Shown here piece by piece: positions 25,138 to 36,300 of a DNA stretch of 64,000 nucleotides (its first letter is position 1; each line of letters opens with the position of its first letter). Source of the stretch: Oxalobacter paraformigenes (lineage in GTDB: Bacteria; Pseudomonadota; Gammaproteobacteria; Burkholderiales; Burkholderiaceae_D); NCBI RefSeq assembly GCF_000158475.2, contig NZ_KI392030.1, positions 143,628 to 207,627 of the forward strand, in the 5' to 3' direction. Under the pieces are notes generated by a model, which made no database searches, was not told the origin of the DNA, and saw only the letters and a list, made by a program, of their open reading frames with translations. The position numbers and the translations under genes were made by a program.

Positions 25138-25875
25138 ATGTTTTCAATGAAACCTATCGCACCCGGAACTGTTATTTTTCATCGCTATCGTGGGTATGGC
25201 GTACTGACGGCCGTCAATTTGTTGACCGGCTGGGTTTCGGCGCGTTTCGGCAACGAACAGCGTTGTCTCGATCTGAATCTTTCCACTGATGAAGTCCGGC
25301 ATGCCGATGGCGAGCCCATTTTGTTCCGCCTGGCCGCTCCCGACCGTATGCCTCATGCAAGATTGATGGAGATGGTCGGAAAACTGCATGGCGCGGGGTA
25401 TCAGCGCCTGTATCTGCATGCATGGCCGAAAGAGTCGGGTTTGCACTGGCGATGGCATCTTTTCACGGGTTGCCGGAACTGGTTCCAGCGGCCCTGGCGT
25501 GAGGGCTGGTATGGTTCCGGGGCGGATTACATTTTCAATCCGGTCATGGGCTGGGGCGATTTGCCGGGCGCGACGGCAGATGAGCTGATCGGGGCCTTGT
25601 CCCGTTTCGATCCCGAAGGCCTTGCGCAGGCGCTGGGTGAGGATGAGGAACACGCGCTCTGGTTCGAGCGCGTGTCCAGGGCGCTGCTTCCGGGATATAT
25701 GTACAGTCTGGAGAAACGTCTGAATCCGGATGGCTCGTTTTCAGATGTGTTGCCGGTTTATCCTGTCCGACAGGGAATGCCGGCTTATGAGGGCCCTTCC
25801 CTGCCGTATCCACCGGGATGGAACAAACGGTACCGTACGGAGCCGGTTGTCAGGGATTATTTTTGCTGCTTTTGA
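25138..25875 (+). CDS. Unknown protein, 245 residues
   Basis: I do not recognise this family. The first ~65 residues (IAPGTVIFHRYRGYGVLTAV, then WVSARFGNEQRCLDLN) look like a small beta-barrel of the SH3/CarD type. The middle is rich in aromatic residues, especially Trp (HAWPKESGLHWRWHLFTGC, WFQRPWREGWYGSG), and the rest is mixed. There is no signal peptide or membrane segment, and four Cys are scattered. ATG 25138 overlaps a TATAAT sequence (25134-25139), and ATG 25147 is an alternative start. It follows ylqF by 44 bases and precedes the asparaginase-like gene by 11 bases, so it may share their transcript. Confidence 0.75.
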   Translation: MFSMKPIAPGTVIFHRYRGYGVLTAVNLLTGWVSARFGNEQRCLDLNLSTDEVRHADGEPILFRLAAPDRMPHARLMEMVGKLHGAGYQRLYLHAWPKESGLHWRWHLFTGCRNWFQRPWREGWYGSGADYIFNPVMGWGDLPGATADELIGALSRFDPEGLAQALGEDEEHALWFERVSRALLPGYMYSLEKRLNPDGSFSDVLPVYPVRQGMPAYEGPSLPYPPGWNKRYRTEPVVRDYFCCF

Positions 25876-25886
25876 CGGTCGTCGAA

Positions 25887-26381
25887 ATGACACTCCATAT
25901 TATCGCTACAGGCGGAACGTTTGAAAAACATTATGACGAAATCAGCGGCCGTCTGGTTTTCGGGGAAAGTCATATTCCTTCCCTGATGAAGCGGGCGCGC
26001 GTTTCTCTTCCCTACACGTTTGAAACGGTCTGTATGCTCGATTCGCTGGATATGCAGGAATCCGACCGGCTGAAAATACGGGAAGCCTGCGCGATGTCGC
26101 CAGCCGGGAAAATCGTCATTGTTCATGGGACCGATACGATGAGGGAGACGGCTGCCGTACTCGGCAAGGCCGCTTTTCAAAAGACCATCGTCTTGACGGG
26201 GGCGATGATACCGTGTGAATTCGATCATTCCGACGCCCTTTTCAATTTGGGATTCGCAACGGGCGCGGTGCAGTTATTGCCGAATGGAGTCTATGTGTTA
26301 ATGAATGGACGGGTTTTCGATTGGGAACGTGTCCGGAAAAATCGTCGTGAAGGTCTGTTTGAAGAGGCGGACAAGAGGTAG
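25887..26381 (+). CDS. Single-domain asparaginase-like protein
   Basis: A 164-residue protein covering only the N-terminal domain of L-asparaginase (normal enzymes are ~330 residues). It keeps both nucleophile regions: [10 protein letters not shown] with the first Thr and [14 protein letters not shown] with the Thr-Asp pair, then [23 protein letters not shown]. The C-terminal domain that completes the dimer active site is absent, and the frame ends cleanly in [12 protein letters not shown]. Similar short proteins are annotated in other beta-proteobacteria, so this is a distinct form rather than a truncation (family recollection). Substrate unknown. ATG 25887 chosen because similarity begins there. 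Confidence 0.85.
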   Translation: MTLHIIATGGTFEKHYDEISGRLVFGESHIPSLMKRARVSLPYTFETVCMLDSLDMQESDRLKIREACAMSPAGKIVIVHGTDTMRETAAVLGKAAFQKTIVLTGAMIPCEFDHSDALFNLGFATGAVQLLPNGVYVLMNGRVFDWERVRKNRREGLFEEADKR

Positions 26382-26416
26382 GGAAATTACTGTTTAATTT
26401 TTGGAAGTCATTTTCA

Positions 26417-27775
26417 ATGAATATCGTTATTCTGGCTGCCGGCATGGGCAAACGCATGCATTCTTCTATACCCAAAGTGCTGCATTTACTGGCAGGAAAA
26501 CCTTTGCTGGAACATGTTGTTACCACAGCAAGAGCGCTGAATCCCGAAAAACTGATTGTGGTATACGGGCATGGCGGCGAGCAGGTCCGGCAAAGGATGG
26601 CAGGCGCGGATTTGACTTTCGTAAAACAGGAACCGCAAATGGGAACCGGTCATGCCGTGATGCAGGCGTTACCGGAACTGGATGAATCCGTTCCGACACT
26701 GATACTTTATGGCGATGTGCCCATGATTGGTGCGTCTTCACTGGCGCATCTGGCATCTCTGGCCGGCTCTGACAAGCTGGGTATTCTGACAGTCGACATG
26801 CAAAATCCGGCAGGCTATGGCCGGATCATTCGGGAGAATGGCAGGATCCGCCGCATTGTCGAACAAAAGGACGGTAATGAAAAGGAACTGGCTGTTACCG
26901 AAATCAATACAGGCATTATGGTGGCGCCGACGGTTCCGTTGAAGCGTTGGCTGTCTTCGCTGGGCAATGACAATGCCCAGGGCGAGTACTATCTGACGGA
27001 TATTGTGGCAAGGGCGGTTGACGATGGAATGGAAATCGTTTCGGGCCAACCGGATAAGGGGTGGGAAACGATGGGCGTCAACAGCAAGAAGCAACTGGCG
27101 GAACTGGAAAGGATTTATCAGGACAATATTGTCTCTTCCCTTCTGGAAAAGGGGGTCGGCCTGGCCGATCCGGCGCGTGTCGATGTACGGGGTTCTCTGC
27201 GGTGCGGCCGCGATGTCTTTATTGATGTCAATTGTGTTTTTGAAGGCGAGGTGGTACTGGGCGACGGGGTGACGGTTGGGCCAAACTGTGTGATCAGGAA
27301 CTGTTCCATTGAGGCGAACGCTGAAATTCGTCCTTTCTGCCATCTGGACGGGGCGAAAATCGGCGCCGGATCGCTTGTCGGCCCTTATGCCCGCCTTCGC
27401 CCGGGGGCCGATCTGGGCGAGGAAGTGCATATCGGCAATTTCGTCGAAATCAAAAACAGCCGTATTGCCTCGCAAAGCAAGGCCAATCATCTGGCCTATG
27501 TCGGTGACTCATCGGTAGGCAGCCGTGTCAATATCGGGGCGGGTGCCATCACCTGCAATTATGACGGCGCCAACAAACACAAGACCATTATTGAAGACGA
27601 CGTTTTTATCGGCACCAATTGCGAGCTGGTCGCTCCGGTCAGGGTGGGAAGCGGCGCCACGATCGGCGCAGGCACAACCTTGACCAAGGATGCCCCGCCC
27701 GGTTCGCTGACGGTTTCGCGAGCACGGCAAACGACGATAAATGACTGGAAAAGACCGGTAAAAACGAAAAAATAA
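26417..27775 (+). CDS. glmU: Bifunctional UDP-N-acetylglucosamine pyrophosphorylase / glucosamine-1-phosphate N-acetyltransferase
   Basis: Makes UDP-GlcNAc for peptidoglycan and lipopolysaccharide. The N-terminal uridylyltransferase (residues 1-~228) shows [33 protein letters not shown] and LYGDVPMI. The C-terminal left-handed beta-helix (about 250-440) has hexapeptide repeats and the acetyl-transfer block [19 protein letters not shown] followed by [11 protein letters not shown]. The full length of 452 residues is intact. It sits 35 bases after the asparaginase-like gene. Confidence 0.98.
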   Translation: MNIVILAAGMGKRMHSSIPKVLHLLAGKPLLEHVVTTARALNPEKLIVVYGHGGEQVRQRMAGADLTFVKQEPQMGTGHAVMQALPELDESVPTLILYGDVPMIGASSLAHLASLAGSDKLGILTVDMQNPAGYGRIIRENGRIRRIVEQKDGNEKELAVTEINTGIMVAPTVPLKRWLSSLGNDNAQGEYYLTDIVARAVDDGMEIVSGQPDKGWETMGVNSKKQLAELERIYQDNIVSSLLEKGVGLADPARVDVRGSLRCGRDVFIDVNCVFEGEVVLGDGVTVGPNCVIRNCSIEANAEIRPFCHLDGAKIGAGSLVGPYARLRPGADLGEEVHIGNFVEIKNSRIASQSKANHLAYVGDSSVGSRVNIGAGAITCNYDGANKHKTIIEDDVFIGTNCELVAPVRVGSGATIGAGTTLTKDAPPGSLTVSRARQTTINDWKRPVKTKK

Positions 27776-27816
27776 GGGCTTTTTTCCATAAAAATTGATG
27801 GATCGCAGTTTTTTCG

Positions 27817-27843
27817 AATTTGGCGCTGGCAAAGTGCCAAATT
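27817..27843. promoter_or_regulatory. Inverted repeat upstream of phosphoketolase
   Basis: AATTTGGC (27817-27824) and GCCAAATT (27836-27843) form an 8-bp inverted repeat around 11 bases, about 40 bases after glmU and 210 before the phosphoketolase gene. No T tract follows, so an operator is as likely as a terminator. Confidence 0.3.
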
Positions 27844-28056
27844 AGCGTATTTCCTGTTATATTGTTGATGAGGCCGCCTTTTCTGATAAAGGCAGGCATT
27901 CCCTATTTGAATGAAAGGTTTTGTCGCCGGAATTCTGTCGCCAGAGCGTTTTTATTTCAGTACGGTTAGTCGTTCACTCACCATTACCTAAAACACAGTC
28001 ATTCGGAGTTTGCCGTATTCGGCAGGCCGGATACGAAAAACAGAAAGGAAATGAAT

Positions 28057-30456
28057 ATGGGTATGAATGCGGAAAAGCTTGATCAGAACGCAAAGCCACT
28101 CTCTCCTGACATGCTGAAGAAAATAGATGCCTATTTCAATGCAGCCAATTATTTGTCGGTAGGCCAGATTTACCTGTACAACAATCCGTTGCTGAAGGAA
28201 CCCCTGACTGCTGACGATATCAAGCCGCGGCTTTTGGGGCACTGGGGAACGACGCCGGGCCTGAATTTTATTTACGTCCACATGAACCGGGTCATCAAAA
28301 AATACGATCTGGACATGATTTTCGTAACGGGACCGGGGCATGGCGGTCCGGCACTGGTTGCCAACACGTATCTGGAAGGAACCTATAGCGAGTTTTACCC
28401 GAATATTTCGGAAGATGAAGAAGGGATGAAGAAACTGTTTACGCAGTTTTCTTTCCCGGGCGGCATTCCCAGCCATACGGCCGCGGAAACGCCGGGGTCC
28501 ATCAATGAAGGCGGTGAACTGGGCTATGCGCTTTCCCATGCGTTCGGCGCGGCGTTCGACAATCCCGATCTGATCGTGACCTGTGTCGTGGGAGATGGGG
28601 AAGCGGAAACGGGGCCGCTGGCGACAGGGTGGCATTCCAACAAGTTTATCAATCCTGTTTATGACGGCGCGGTTTTGCCGATTCTTCACTTGAATGACGC
28701 GAAAATTGCCGGCCCGACAGTATTGGGGCGAATTCCGCCGCAGGAACTGGATGAACTGATGCGCGGTTACGGTTATGAGCCTTTTTATGTGGAAGGTTCC
28801 GATCCACTGGTCATGCATCAGAAAATGGCCGCCACTCTGGACGTGGTCGTCGAAAAAATCAGGCGGATTCAGTCGGACGCACGCCAGAACGGTTTTACGA
28901 CGCGCCCGCAATGGCCCATGATCGTGTTGCGCAGTCCGAAAGGATGGACGGGGCCGAAAGTGGTGGATGGCCAGCAGATTGAGGGAACGTTCCGGGCTCA
29001 TCAGGTGCCGGTCAATGAGGTCAAAAACAATCCGGCGCACCTGAAGGTTCTTAACGAGTGGTTGCTGAGTTACAAACCGCATGAACTTTTCGACGAAAAC
29101 GGGAAACTGAAGCCTGAACTGGCTGAACTGGCTCCACGGGGCGAAAGGAGAATGGGCGCCAATCCTCATGCCAATGGCGGGATTCTCTTGCGCGAACTGC
29201 GTATGCCGGATTTCCGCAAGTATGCGGTTGATGTGCCTTCGCCGGGGGTTGTCGTGGCTGAGAGCACCCGTGTTCAGGGCAATATGATCCGCGATGTTTT
29301 CGTCCTGAACGAAGAAGCGAAAAATTTCCGGGTGTTCAGTCCCGATGAAACCTCATCCAACCGGTGGAATGCCGTTTTCGAGGTAACGGAACGCGCTTCC
29401 ATGGACGAGATCAAGTCGACAGACGACAAGGTGTCGCCTACCGGCCGGGTCATGGAAATGCTGTCGGAACATCAGTGTGAAGGATGGCTGGAAGGGTATC
29501 TTCTGACTGGTCGCCACGGTTTCTTCCCCTGTTATGAAGCGTTCATTCATGTTGTCGATTCGATGTTCAACCAGCACGCGAAATGGCTGGAAGTCTGTCG
29601 GCATATCCCGTGGCGCCGTCCGATTGCGTCGTTGAATTATCTGTTGACTTCCCATGTCTGGCGTCAGGATCACAATGGCCTGAGTCACCAGAATCCGGGG
29701 TTCATCGATCTGGTCATGAACAAGAAAGCGGATATTACCCGTGTTTATCTGCCGCCCGATGCCAACTGCCTGTTGTCGGTAACCGATCACTGCATGCGCA
29801 GCCGTCACCGTATCAATGTGATTGTGGCAGGGAAGCAGCCGGCCTTGCAGTATCTGAACATGGATGAGGCCATCAAGCATTGTACGGCCGGTATCGGCAT
29901 CTGGGAATGGGCAAGTAATGACAAGGGGGCGGAACCCGATGTTGTCATGGCCTGTTGCGGTGACATTCCGACGCTGGAAACGCTGGCGGCGGTGAAAATC
30001 CTGCGGGAGCATATCCCGGAATTGAAGATCCGGGTCATCAACGTCGTCAATCTGATGACGCTGCAGCAGCCGGGCGAACATCCGAACGGTCTTTCCGACA
30101 GGGAATTCGATGTGTTGTTTACCAGGGACAAGCCTGTTATCTTCGCTTATCACGGTTATCCCTGGCTGATCCACCGGCTGACCTATCGCCGCACCAATCA
30201 CAGAAATTTTCATGTGCGCGGTTACAAGGAAGAGGGAACGACGACGACGCCTTTCGATATGGTCGTGATGAACGATCTGGATCGTTACCATCTGGCCGGC
30301 GACGTTATCGACCGTTTGCCGAATCTGGGTTCCAAGGCCGCCTACACGAAGCAGTATCTGCGTGACCGCTTGCTGGATCACAAGGCGTATGTTCATAAAT
30401 ATGGCGAGGATATGCCGGAAATCCGGGACTGGAACTGGGCTGACGGCAAGTCCTGA
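28057..30456 (+). CDS. xfp: Xylulose-5-phosphate/fructose-6-phosphate phosphoketolase
   Basis: A thiamine-diphosphate enzyme that splits xylulose 5-phosphate (and often fructose 6-phosphate) with phosphate into acetyl phosphate and an aldose phosphate. The ~800-residue length is that of the family. Visible are [44 protein letters not shown], the ThDP motif [31 protein letters not shown] and the C-terminal GHEGYPW-like block ([12 protein letters not shown]). ATG 28057 is preferred over 28051 because AAAGGAA ends at 28050, too close to the first ATG. Transcribed alone with a terminator. It offers acetyl phosphate without glycolysis, plausible for an organism with limited sugar metabolism (inference). 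Confidence 0.96.
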   Translation: MGMNAEKLDQNAKPLSPDMLKKIDAYFNAANYLSVGQIYLYNNPLLKEPLTADDIKPRLLGHWGTTPGLNFIYVHMNRVIKKYDLDMIFVTGPGHGGPALVANTYLEGTYSEFYPNISEDEEGMKKLFTQFSFPGGIPSHTAAETPGSINEGGELGYALSHAFGAAFDNPDLIVTCVVGDGEAETGPLATGWHSNKFINPVYDGAVLPILHLNDAKIAGPTVLGRIPPQELDELMRGYGYEPFYVEGSDPLVMHQKMAATLDVVVEKIRRIQSDARQNGFTTRPQWPMIVLRSPKGWTGPKVVDGQQIEGTFRAHQVPVNEVKNNPAHLKVLNEWLLSYKPHELFDENGKLKPELAELAPRGERRMGANPHANGGILLRELRMPDFRKYAVDVPSPGVVVAESTRVQGNMIRDVFVLNEEAKNFRVFSPDETSSNRWNAVFEVTERASMDEIKSTDDKVSPTGRVMEMLSEHQCEGWLEGYLLTGRHGFFPCYEAFIHVVDSMFNQHAKWLEVCRHIPWRRPIASLNYLLTSHVWRQDHNGLSHQNPGFIDLVMNKKADITRVYLPPDANCLLSVTDHCMRSRHRINVIVAGKQPALQYLNMDEAIKHCTAGIGIWEWASNDKGAEPDVVMACCGDIPTLETLAAVKILREHIPELKIRVINVVNLMTLQQPGEHPNGLSDREFDVLFTRDKPVIFAYHGYPWLIHRLTYRRTNHRNFHVRGYKEEGTTTTPFDMVVMNDLDRYHLAGDVIDRLPNLGSKAAYTKQYLRDRLLDHKAYVHKYGEDMPEIRDWNWADGKS

Positions 30457-30503
30457 CCATGCCGGGATCGGGAGCGGCGTCTCTAAACCGCATCGTTTCA
30501 GGA

Positions 30504-30535
30504 AAATGCACGCCTTTTTAAAGGCGTGCATTTTT
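30504..30535. terminator. Terminator between phosphoketolase and queC
   Basis: AAATGCACGCCTT (from about 30505) pairs with AAGGCGTGCATTT across a short T-rich loop, and five T follow. It lies between converging genes and can act in both directions. Confidence 0.85.
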
Positions 30536-30557
30536 GCGAACACGGTACGGTCATGTG

Positions 30558-31298
30558 TTAAATCGGTTTTTTTTCCGATTGGTATTCCATAAATCCCCGT
30601 TTTCTCAACAGACAGGCAGGACATTTTCCGCAGCCGTATCCCCATTCATGCAAGCGGTTATGTTCTCCGATATAGCAGGTATGGGTTTCACTGACGATGA
30701 GTTCGATGAGCTTTTGTCCTCCCAGATCGAAAGCCATTTGCCAGGTTTCTTTTTTGTTTTTCCACATCAGCGGGGTAAGCAGCGCAAGCCGGGTGTCCAT
30801 GCCGATATTCAGGGCGACCTGAAGCGCCTTGACGGCATCGTCCCGGCAGTCCGGATAACCTGAAAAATCCGTTTCGCACATGCCGCCGACGAGGGTGTTC
30901 AGGTCGCGGCGGTAAGCGAGCATGGCCGCCGCGGTCAGAAACATCAGATTGCGTCCCGGAACGAACGTGTTCGGCAATCCGTTTTCCATCACCCTGATCT
31001 CCATTTCGGTTGTCATTGCCGTTTCGGATAAATGGCTGATCAGTGAAAGGTCGACAATGTGATCCGCTCCCAGCCGCCGGTTCCACTTTTCCGAAAACTG
31101 GCGGAGTTTTTCAAGAATTCTCGGACGTCCTTCCAGTTCAACGGCGTGCCGTTGACCGTAACTGAAGCCCACTGTCTCGACATGGTTGTAATGGGTCAAT
31201 GCCCAGGCGAGACAGGTCGTGGAATCCTGACCGCCGCTGAAAAGGACCAGTGCGTTTTTGTCTCGGGTTACCGGGGGGGGAAGGGAAGGAATGTTCAT
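30558..31298 (-). CDS. queC: 7-cyano-7-deazaguanine synthase
   Basis: Converts 7-carboxy-7-deazaguanine to preQ0 with ATP and ammonia, on the way to queuosine in tRNA. The 246-residue protein has the PP-loop [18 protein letters not shown] near the N-terminus, [14 protein letters not shown], and a C-terminal zinc site formed by [17 protein letters not shown] together with the preceding Cys in HTCYIGEH. The start at 31298 was chosen over an upstream frame because the family begins there. No other que gene is adjacent. Confidence 0.95.
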   Translation of the reverse strand: MNIPSLPPPVTRDKNALVLFSGGQDSTTCLAWALTHYNHVETVGFSYGQRHAVELEGRPRILEKLRQFSEKWNRRLGADHIVDLSLISHLSETAMTTEMEIRVMENGLPNTFVPGRNLMFLTAAAMLAYRRDLNTLVGGMCETDFSGYPDCRDDAVKALQVALNIGMDTRLALLTPLMWKNKKETWQMAFDLGGQKLIELIVSETHTCYIGEHNRLHEWGYGCGKCPACLLRKRGFMEYQSEKKPI

Positions 31299-31495
31299 TT
31301 TGATATCAACAAAAAAGGAATGGGAAACCGGCAATACATTTCCCTGTTTGCCGGTCTCGTCACTGTGGGATAAAATGCCGGGCTTTTTTCTGTCTCTTGA
31401 AATAGGTTAAACGACTTGAACAATCATGCGCGAGAGTCCTGATAGTCGGCTAACATAGCCGTTAATCCAAACCAATAGCCCCGGCCGTTTTTTAA

Positions 31496-33307
31496 ATGAT
31501 CCCTTATGAAATGGAAAAAAATGGAAAAGACCGAACGGTTTTTTTAATCGTTCGTTATCGACGTTTCTGTTTCAAAAGCCTGATCCTGTTTTTTTTCATT
31601 CTCTATTCATCTCTGCTGTATGCGCGGCCGGTGTCATACGAGGTGGATATCGAAGCGCCGGCACCGATCGAAAGACTGCTAAAGGACAATCTTGAGCTGA
31701 TCCGGTGGAAAGGAAATGAGCAGATCGACACAGCCCAGCTCAGAAGGCTGTATCGTAATACGCCGGATGAAATACGGCAACTGGTTGAAACCGAAGGGTA
31801 TTATTCTCCGGTTATCAAAACGGAAATTCAAAAGCTCGCCGACAATGGCAGGCGTATCGTGATTCATGTCGATCCTGGCAAGCCGGTGAAAGTCGCCGCG
31901 GTCGATATCGAGTTCAAGGGAGCGATTACCACCCAGAAAAGCTCTTTGAAACCCGGCATCAAACAACTGAGAGAAGGCTGGCAAATGCCTGTCGGGTCGG
32001 TTTTCAGAATGGCTGACTGGGAAGCGGCGAAGATCGCCCTTTTAAAGCAGGTTACCAGGGTACGTTATCCCAGAGCCGAACTGGAAGATACCCGGGCAAT
32101 CGTCAATCCTGAAACAGATGAGGTGACGTTGAAGGTGGTCGTCAACAGCGGTGATCCGGTCAGATTCGGCCCCATCAGGATAATAGGCTTACACCGGTAT
32201 GGTGAAGATGTCATTATGGGCCAGCGTCCGGTCAAAGTCGGTTCCACTTTCCGTGAGAATGCATTGTTGAACTGGCAGTCGCGTATACAGGATACCGGCT
32301 ATTTCAGTTCAGTGGAAGTGACAGCCGATCTGGAATCGGGGCTTGAGGAGGTACCGATTACCGTGACGGTTGTCGAAAACCGGAAAAAACATGCTGCGGT
32401 AGGTGTCGGTTACAGTACCGATACGGGAGAGCGTATCAGTCTGACATACGACAATCTTCATTTTCTTGGAAAAGACTACAAATTGAAGAGTTCTGTCGTC
32501 TTGCAGTCGAAACAGCGAACGGCAAAAGCGGATGTCTATCTTCCGCCAAAACAGGATGGTACACGTGACAGTTTCGGCGTCATGTACGACCGTTCCGAAA
32601 TCGAGGGAGAAGACACTCGCGTGGCAGGCGCCAATTTCAGGCGGGCATGGGGAACGCCGCGTCTGGAAAAATACGTGAGCCTCGAATATCTGAACGAACA
32701 TACCCGGGTGGATGGAGCTGACAGTCAGCAAAGCCAGGCTTTGCCTGTGACGTTCGGCATGATTACGCGCCGTTTGAACAACCGCCTTTCACCGACGAAA
32801 GGATACGCGCTGGAGGCACAGGTCGGTGCGGCTGTCGAGCCGGTTTTGACAGATAAATCCTTTGTCAGGAGTTATCTGAAAGGGGTTCGTTTCCAGCCGG
32901 TCGGTGAAAAGGGCGATCTTATTTTGCGGGGCGAGCTGGGCGCGGTCTTTTCAAATGGCAAGGATGGGGTGCCTTCGACGATTCTTTTCCGGACCGGCGG
33001 CGACCAGTCAGTGCGGGGGTATGCCTACCAGAGTCTGGGCGTCAGGGAAGGAAATGCCATTGTCGGCGGCCGTTATCTGGCTGTTGCCAGCGTTGAATAT
33101 CAGTATTATTTCATCCGTAATTGGGGAGTCGCTTTTTTTGTCGATGCCGGTAACGCCGGGGATACGATCAAGGAACTTGATCCGGCTGTCGGGTATGGTA
33201 TCGGCGGTCGCTGGCGCAGTCCGGCAGGGCCCATAGGTGTCGATCTCGCCTATGGCGAAAGAACGGGCAGTTTCCGTTTACATTTTTCTCTGGGATTCAC
33301 TTTCTGA
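31496..33307 (+). CDS. tamA: Outer-membrane translocation and assembly module protein TamA
   Basis: A BamA-superfamily barrel protein which, with TamB, helps assemble autotransporters and other outer-membrane proteins. The 603-residue protein starts with a signal-like hydrophobic segment (SLILFFFILYSSLLYA), then three POTRA-type regions (about residues 45-290). The 16-strand barrel (about 300-603) contains the lid-loop motif SVRGYAYQSLG and ends in a C-terminal Phe (LGFTF). ATG 31496 or 31511 may be the start; no clear ribosome site. Its TGA overlaps the tamB ATG, so the pair is translationally coupled. Confidence 0.95.
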   Translation: MIPYEMEKNGKDRTVFLIVRYRRFCFKSLILFFFILYSSLLYARPVSYEVDIEAPAPIERLLKDNLELIRWKGNEQIDTAQLRRLYRNTPDEIRQLVETEGYYSPVIKTEIQKLADNGRRIVIHVDPGKPVKVAAVDIEFKGAITTQKSSLKPGIKQLREGWQMPVGSVFRMADWEAAKIALLKQVTRVRYPRAELEDTRAIVNPETDEVTLKVVVNSGDPVRFGPIRIIGLHRYGEDVIMGQRPVKVGSTFRENALLNWQSRIQDTGYFSSVEVTADLESGLEEVPITVTVVENRKKHAAVGVGYSTDTGERISLTYDNLHFLGKDYKLKSSVVLQSKQRTAKADVYLPPKQDGTRDSFGVMYDRSEIEGEDTRVAGANFRRAWGTPRLEKYVSLEYLNEHTRVDGADSQQSQALPVTFGMITRRLNNRLSPTKGYALEAQVGAAVEPVLTDKSFVRSYLKGVRFQPVGEKGDLILRGELGAVFSNGKDGVPSTILFRTGGDQSVRGYAYQSLGVREGNAIVGGRYLAVASVEYQYYFIRNWGVAFFVDAGNAGDTIKELDPAVGYGIGGRWRSPAGPIGVDLAYGERTGSFRLHFSLGFTF

Positions 33308-36300
33308 TGCGACATCGTTGGCTGATTTGGTTGTTGATTCCTTTTTTTCTGCTGGGAGGGTTTCTCTGGCTGGCAAGTCAGGAATGGACGCTGCAATGGA
33401 TCGCGCAGAAAGTCGTGCAGGCCGGTGGAGGCCGTGTTGAGGTCGAAGGGGTTTCCGGAACGCTGGTCAATTCGTTTGAAATTGAAAAAATAGTTTTTAC
33501 CAGTCGGGAAAAGGATATTGAAATAAACGATCTGAAAGTGGCGTGGAATCCCTGGCGGCTTTTGCACGGCCAGCTGGATATCGACCTGCTTTCGGTCGGC
33601 AGTCTGGGTGTCGACTTGAAAATGTCGTCAGATGAACCGTTTGTTTTGCCCCAATCGCTGGCTCCTCCGGTTTCTGTTGAGGTGGCCGGGGTCATTCTTG
33701 AGTCGGTATCGGTTTCAAAAGCCGGAGTGGGTATTACGCTGGAAAATGTGCATTTCGCGATTTCATCGGATGCGACCGCATGGCATTTGAAAAACCTGGG
33801 TTTCGACAGTCCTTTCGGCAATGCGGCAATCAACGTCGATCTGGGGACGGCGCGGCCATTCGCCATTGATGGAACGGTTCAGTTCGATAATGAACTGATG
33901 AAGGCCAGGGCGAACATGATGTTGAATGGCGATCTTGACAGGTTGGGCGTGTCAGGCAGTCTGGACGGTTATGGGGCGACAGGCAAGCTGGATGCACGGG
34001 TTACCCCGTTCGCTTCTTTCCCGTTCGAGTCTGTCTGGCTTGAGGCGAAGGGCATTGACCCTTCGAAGATGGAATCGGGTTGGCCAGTCGCGAATGTTGA
34101 TGCACAGATAGATATCAATGCGGAAAAAGACAAGTCCCTGAAAGGGTCGGTTTCGATCCATAACGGAAAACCGGGGCCTTTCGACCGGAATGCATTACCG
34201 GTTTATTTCGTGAACGCAAAAATCAGCGGCAGCATTGAACGGATCCATTTGAACGATCTTTTGCTGAATTTCGGGAAAGCCGGTCAATTCCGCGGAAATG
34301 GTCTGGTTTCTTCTGAAAAAACGGATATCACGCTTGAAACTTCGCGTTTTGATCTGCATAAGATTACGTCCCGTATTCGCCAGACACACATTGCCGGCAA
34401 AATAGGCTTCCATCAAACGGGAACGGATCAGGAATTTACGGTTGCACTTGGAGAAGACCATATCCGTTTGAACGCGCATTTGCTGAAAAAAGGCGATGCG
34501 CTTGTTCTGGAGGACATGTTGCTGAAGGCAGACCAGAGTGCACTTAGGATGACAGGACGCATGAGTCTGGAAGAACAGCAGGATTTCCGGTTTGAGGGGG
34601 AAGCAAGCCGTTTCAATTTTGCTTCGTTCGGCCGTTTTCCGGAGTCCGGTCTGAATGTCGGTTTTGACGTATCAGGCCGGCTGAAGCCCGAGAGGGATAT
34701 TCTTGTCCACTATTCATTTTTGCCCAGCCGCTTGTTCAATCAGGACTTGTCGGGTAAAGGCCAATTCCGGATCGGTGACAAGGAAGTACGCGATGCCCGC
34801 ATATTGCTGACATTGGGCGCCAACACGGTCAATGTGGATGGCAATCTGGGCAAACGCGGGGACAGGTTGGTCTGGGAGCTGAAAGCGCCTGATCTCGATT
34901 CTTTCGGGAAAGGTTATAAGGGTGCGTTATTCGGGAAAGGCGAATTGTTCGGTTCGTTGAAGGCATTGCGTGGCAGGATGAACCTTGCCGGAGGGGACTT
35001 CATGCTCATGGATCGGTATGGCGCCAGGAAAATGCAGGCAAATGTACAGTTTGGCACGGAATGGCAGGACAGGATCGAGGTGGACGTTCAACTGGATGAT
35101 GCTGTCTTCGGTTCTGGCAAGTGGAAAGCCATTCAGGCGCAGATTGATGGGACTTTGCGATCCCATACGATAAAGGCGTCAGCCAGAAATGATTCTTTCG
35201 ATCTGACGGCAGGGGCGTCTGGCGGTTTATCATCGAATGGGATATGGCAGGGCAAATTGGAAACGTTGGAAAATCGGGGAAAACTGGCTTTTTCACTGGA
35301 CGCTTCCGTTCCGGTAAAAATCGGAAAAGATGACGTTTCACTCGGGAATTTGACACTGAAATTGCCTGACGGCCAATTGACGGTAGAAAAGCTGGTAAAA
35401 AAAGGAACCTTGCTGGAAACGTCAGGGAATGCACGGGGTGTCCCGCTTGCTTATCTGCTTGCTGTTACTCAGGATTCAAAAAATACGGTGCACAGCACGC
35501 TGACGTTGGGCGCTGACTGGTCTGTCAAGGCAAACAGGAGCCTGGACGGGAATCTTCGTATTTACAGGGAACGGGGCGATGTGACCTTAGTCGGGGACAA
35601 CATCATTAAACTCGGATTGAAGACATTTGACATACAGGCTGTTTTATCCCGCAATACCGTGAATCTTAATGCGAAAATCGAAAGCGACAAGGCTGGCGAT
35701 ATTCAGGCGCAGGCCATGACAGGACTGGTTTTGCATAACGGAAGCTGGAGTCTGTCGAAAGACAGTCCGTTTAAAATGACGGTACAGGCCAATGTTCCAT
35801 CCCTGTCCTGGATCGGGCCTCTGACCGGCCAGCCGGATATGCAACTGGGGGGTTCGGTTACGCTTCAGATCAGTGGAAATGGTACGCTTGGCGATCCACG
35901 ATTGTCAGGCAGCGTAAACGGCAAGGATCTGGCGGTAAACTGGCTGAGTATGGGCGTCGATTTGTCCAAAGGGGAGTTGTCGGCTGTATTGGACGGTAAT
36001 CGCTTGCAAATCCGCAAGGGGATCATTTACGGCCCGGAAGGCAATCTGCAAATCAGCGGAGGGCTTCAGATGAAAAACGGACAACTCCTGACCAGTCTGT
36101 ATTTCAAAACCGACAAGTTGCTGATTCTGTCTAATGTCGACAGACAGCTTGCCATTACCGGGCAGGGACAGTTTTCTCTGGATGAGAACAGATTGCAATT
36201 GCTTGGAGAATGGCAGGTCAATCGGGCAATGATTATTTTGTCTGACAGCAGGAATGTCACGTATAGCAAGGATGTGGTCGTTCTTGGCCGTCCTGAAAAG

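Noticed and set aside
27988-29169. 393-codon minus-strand frame opposite phosphoketolase, and a similar one at 29353-30645
   Set aside because: Both are shadows of a complete, conserved gene.
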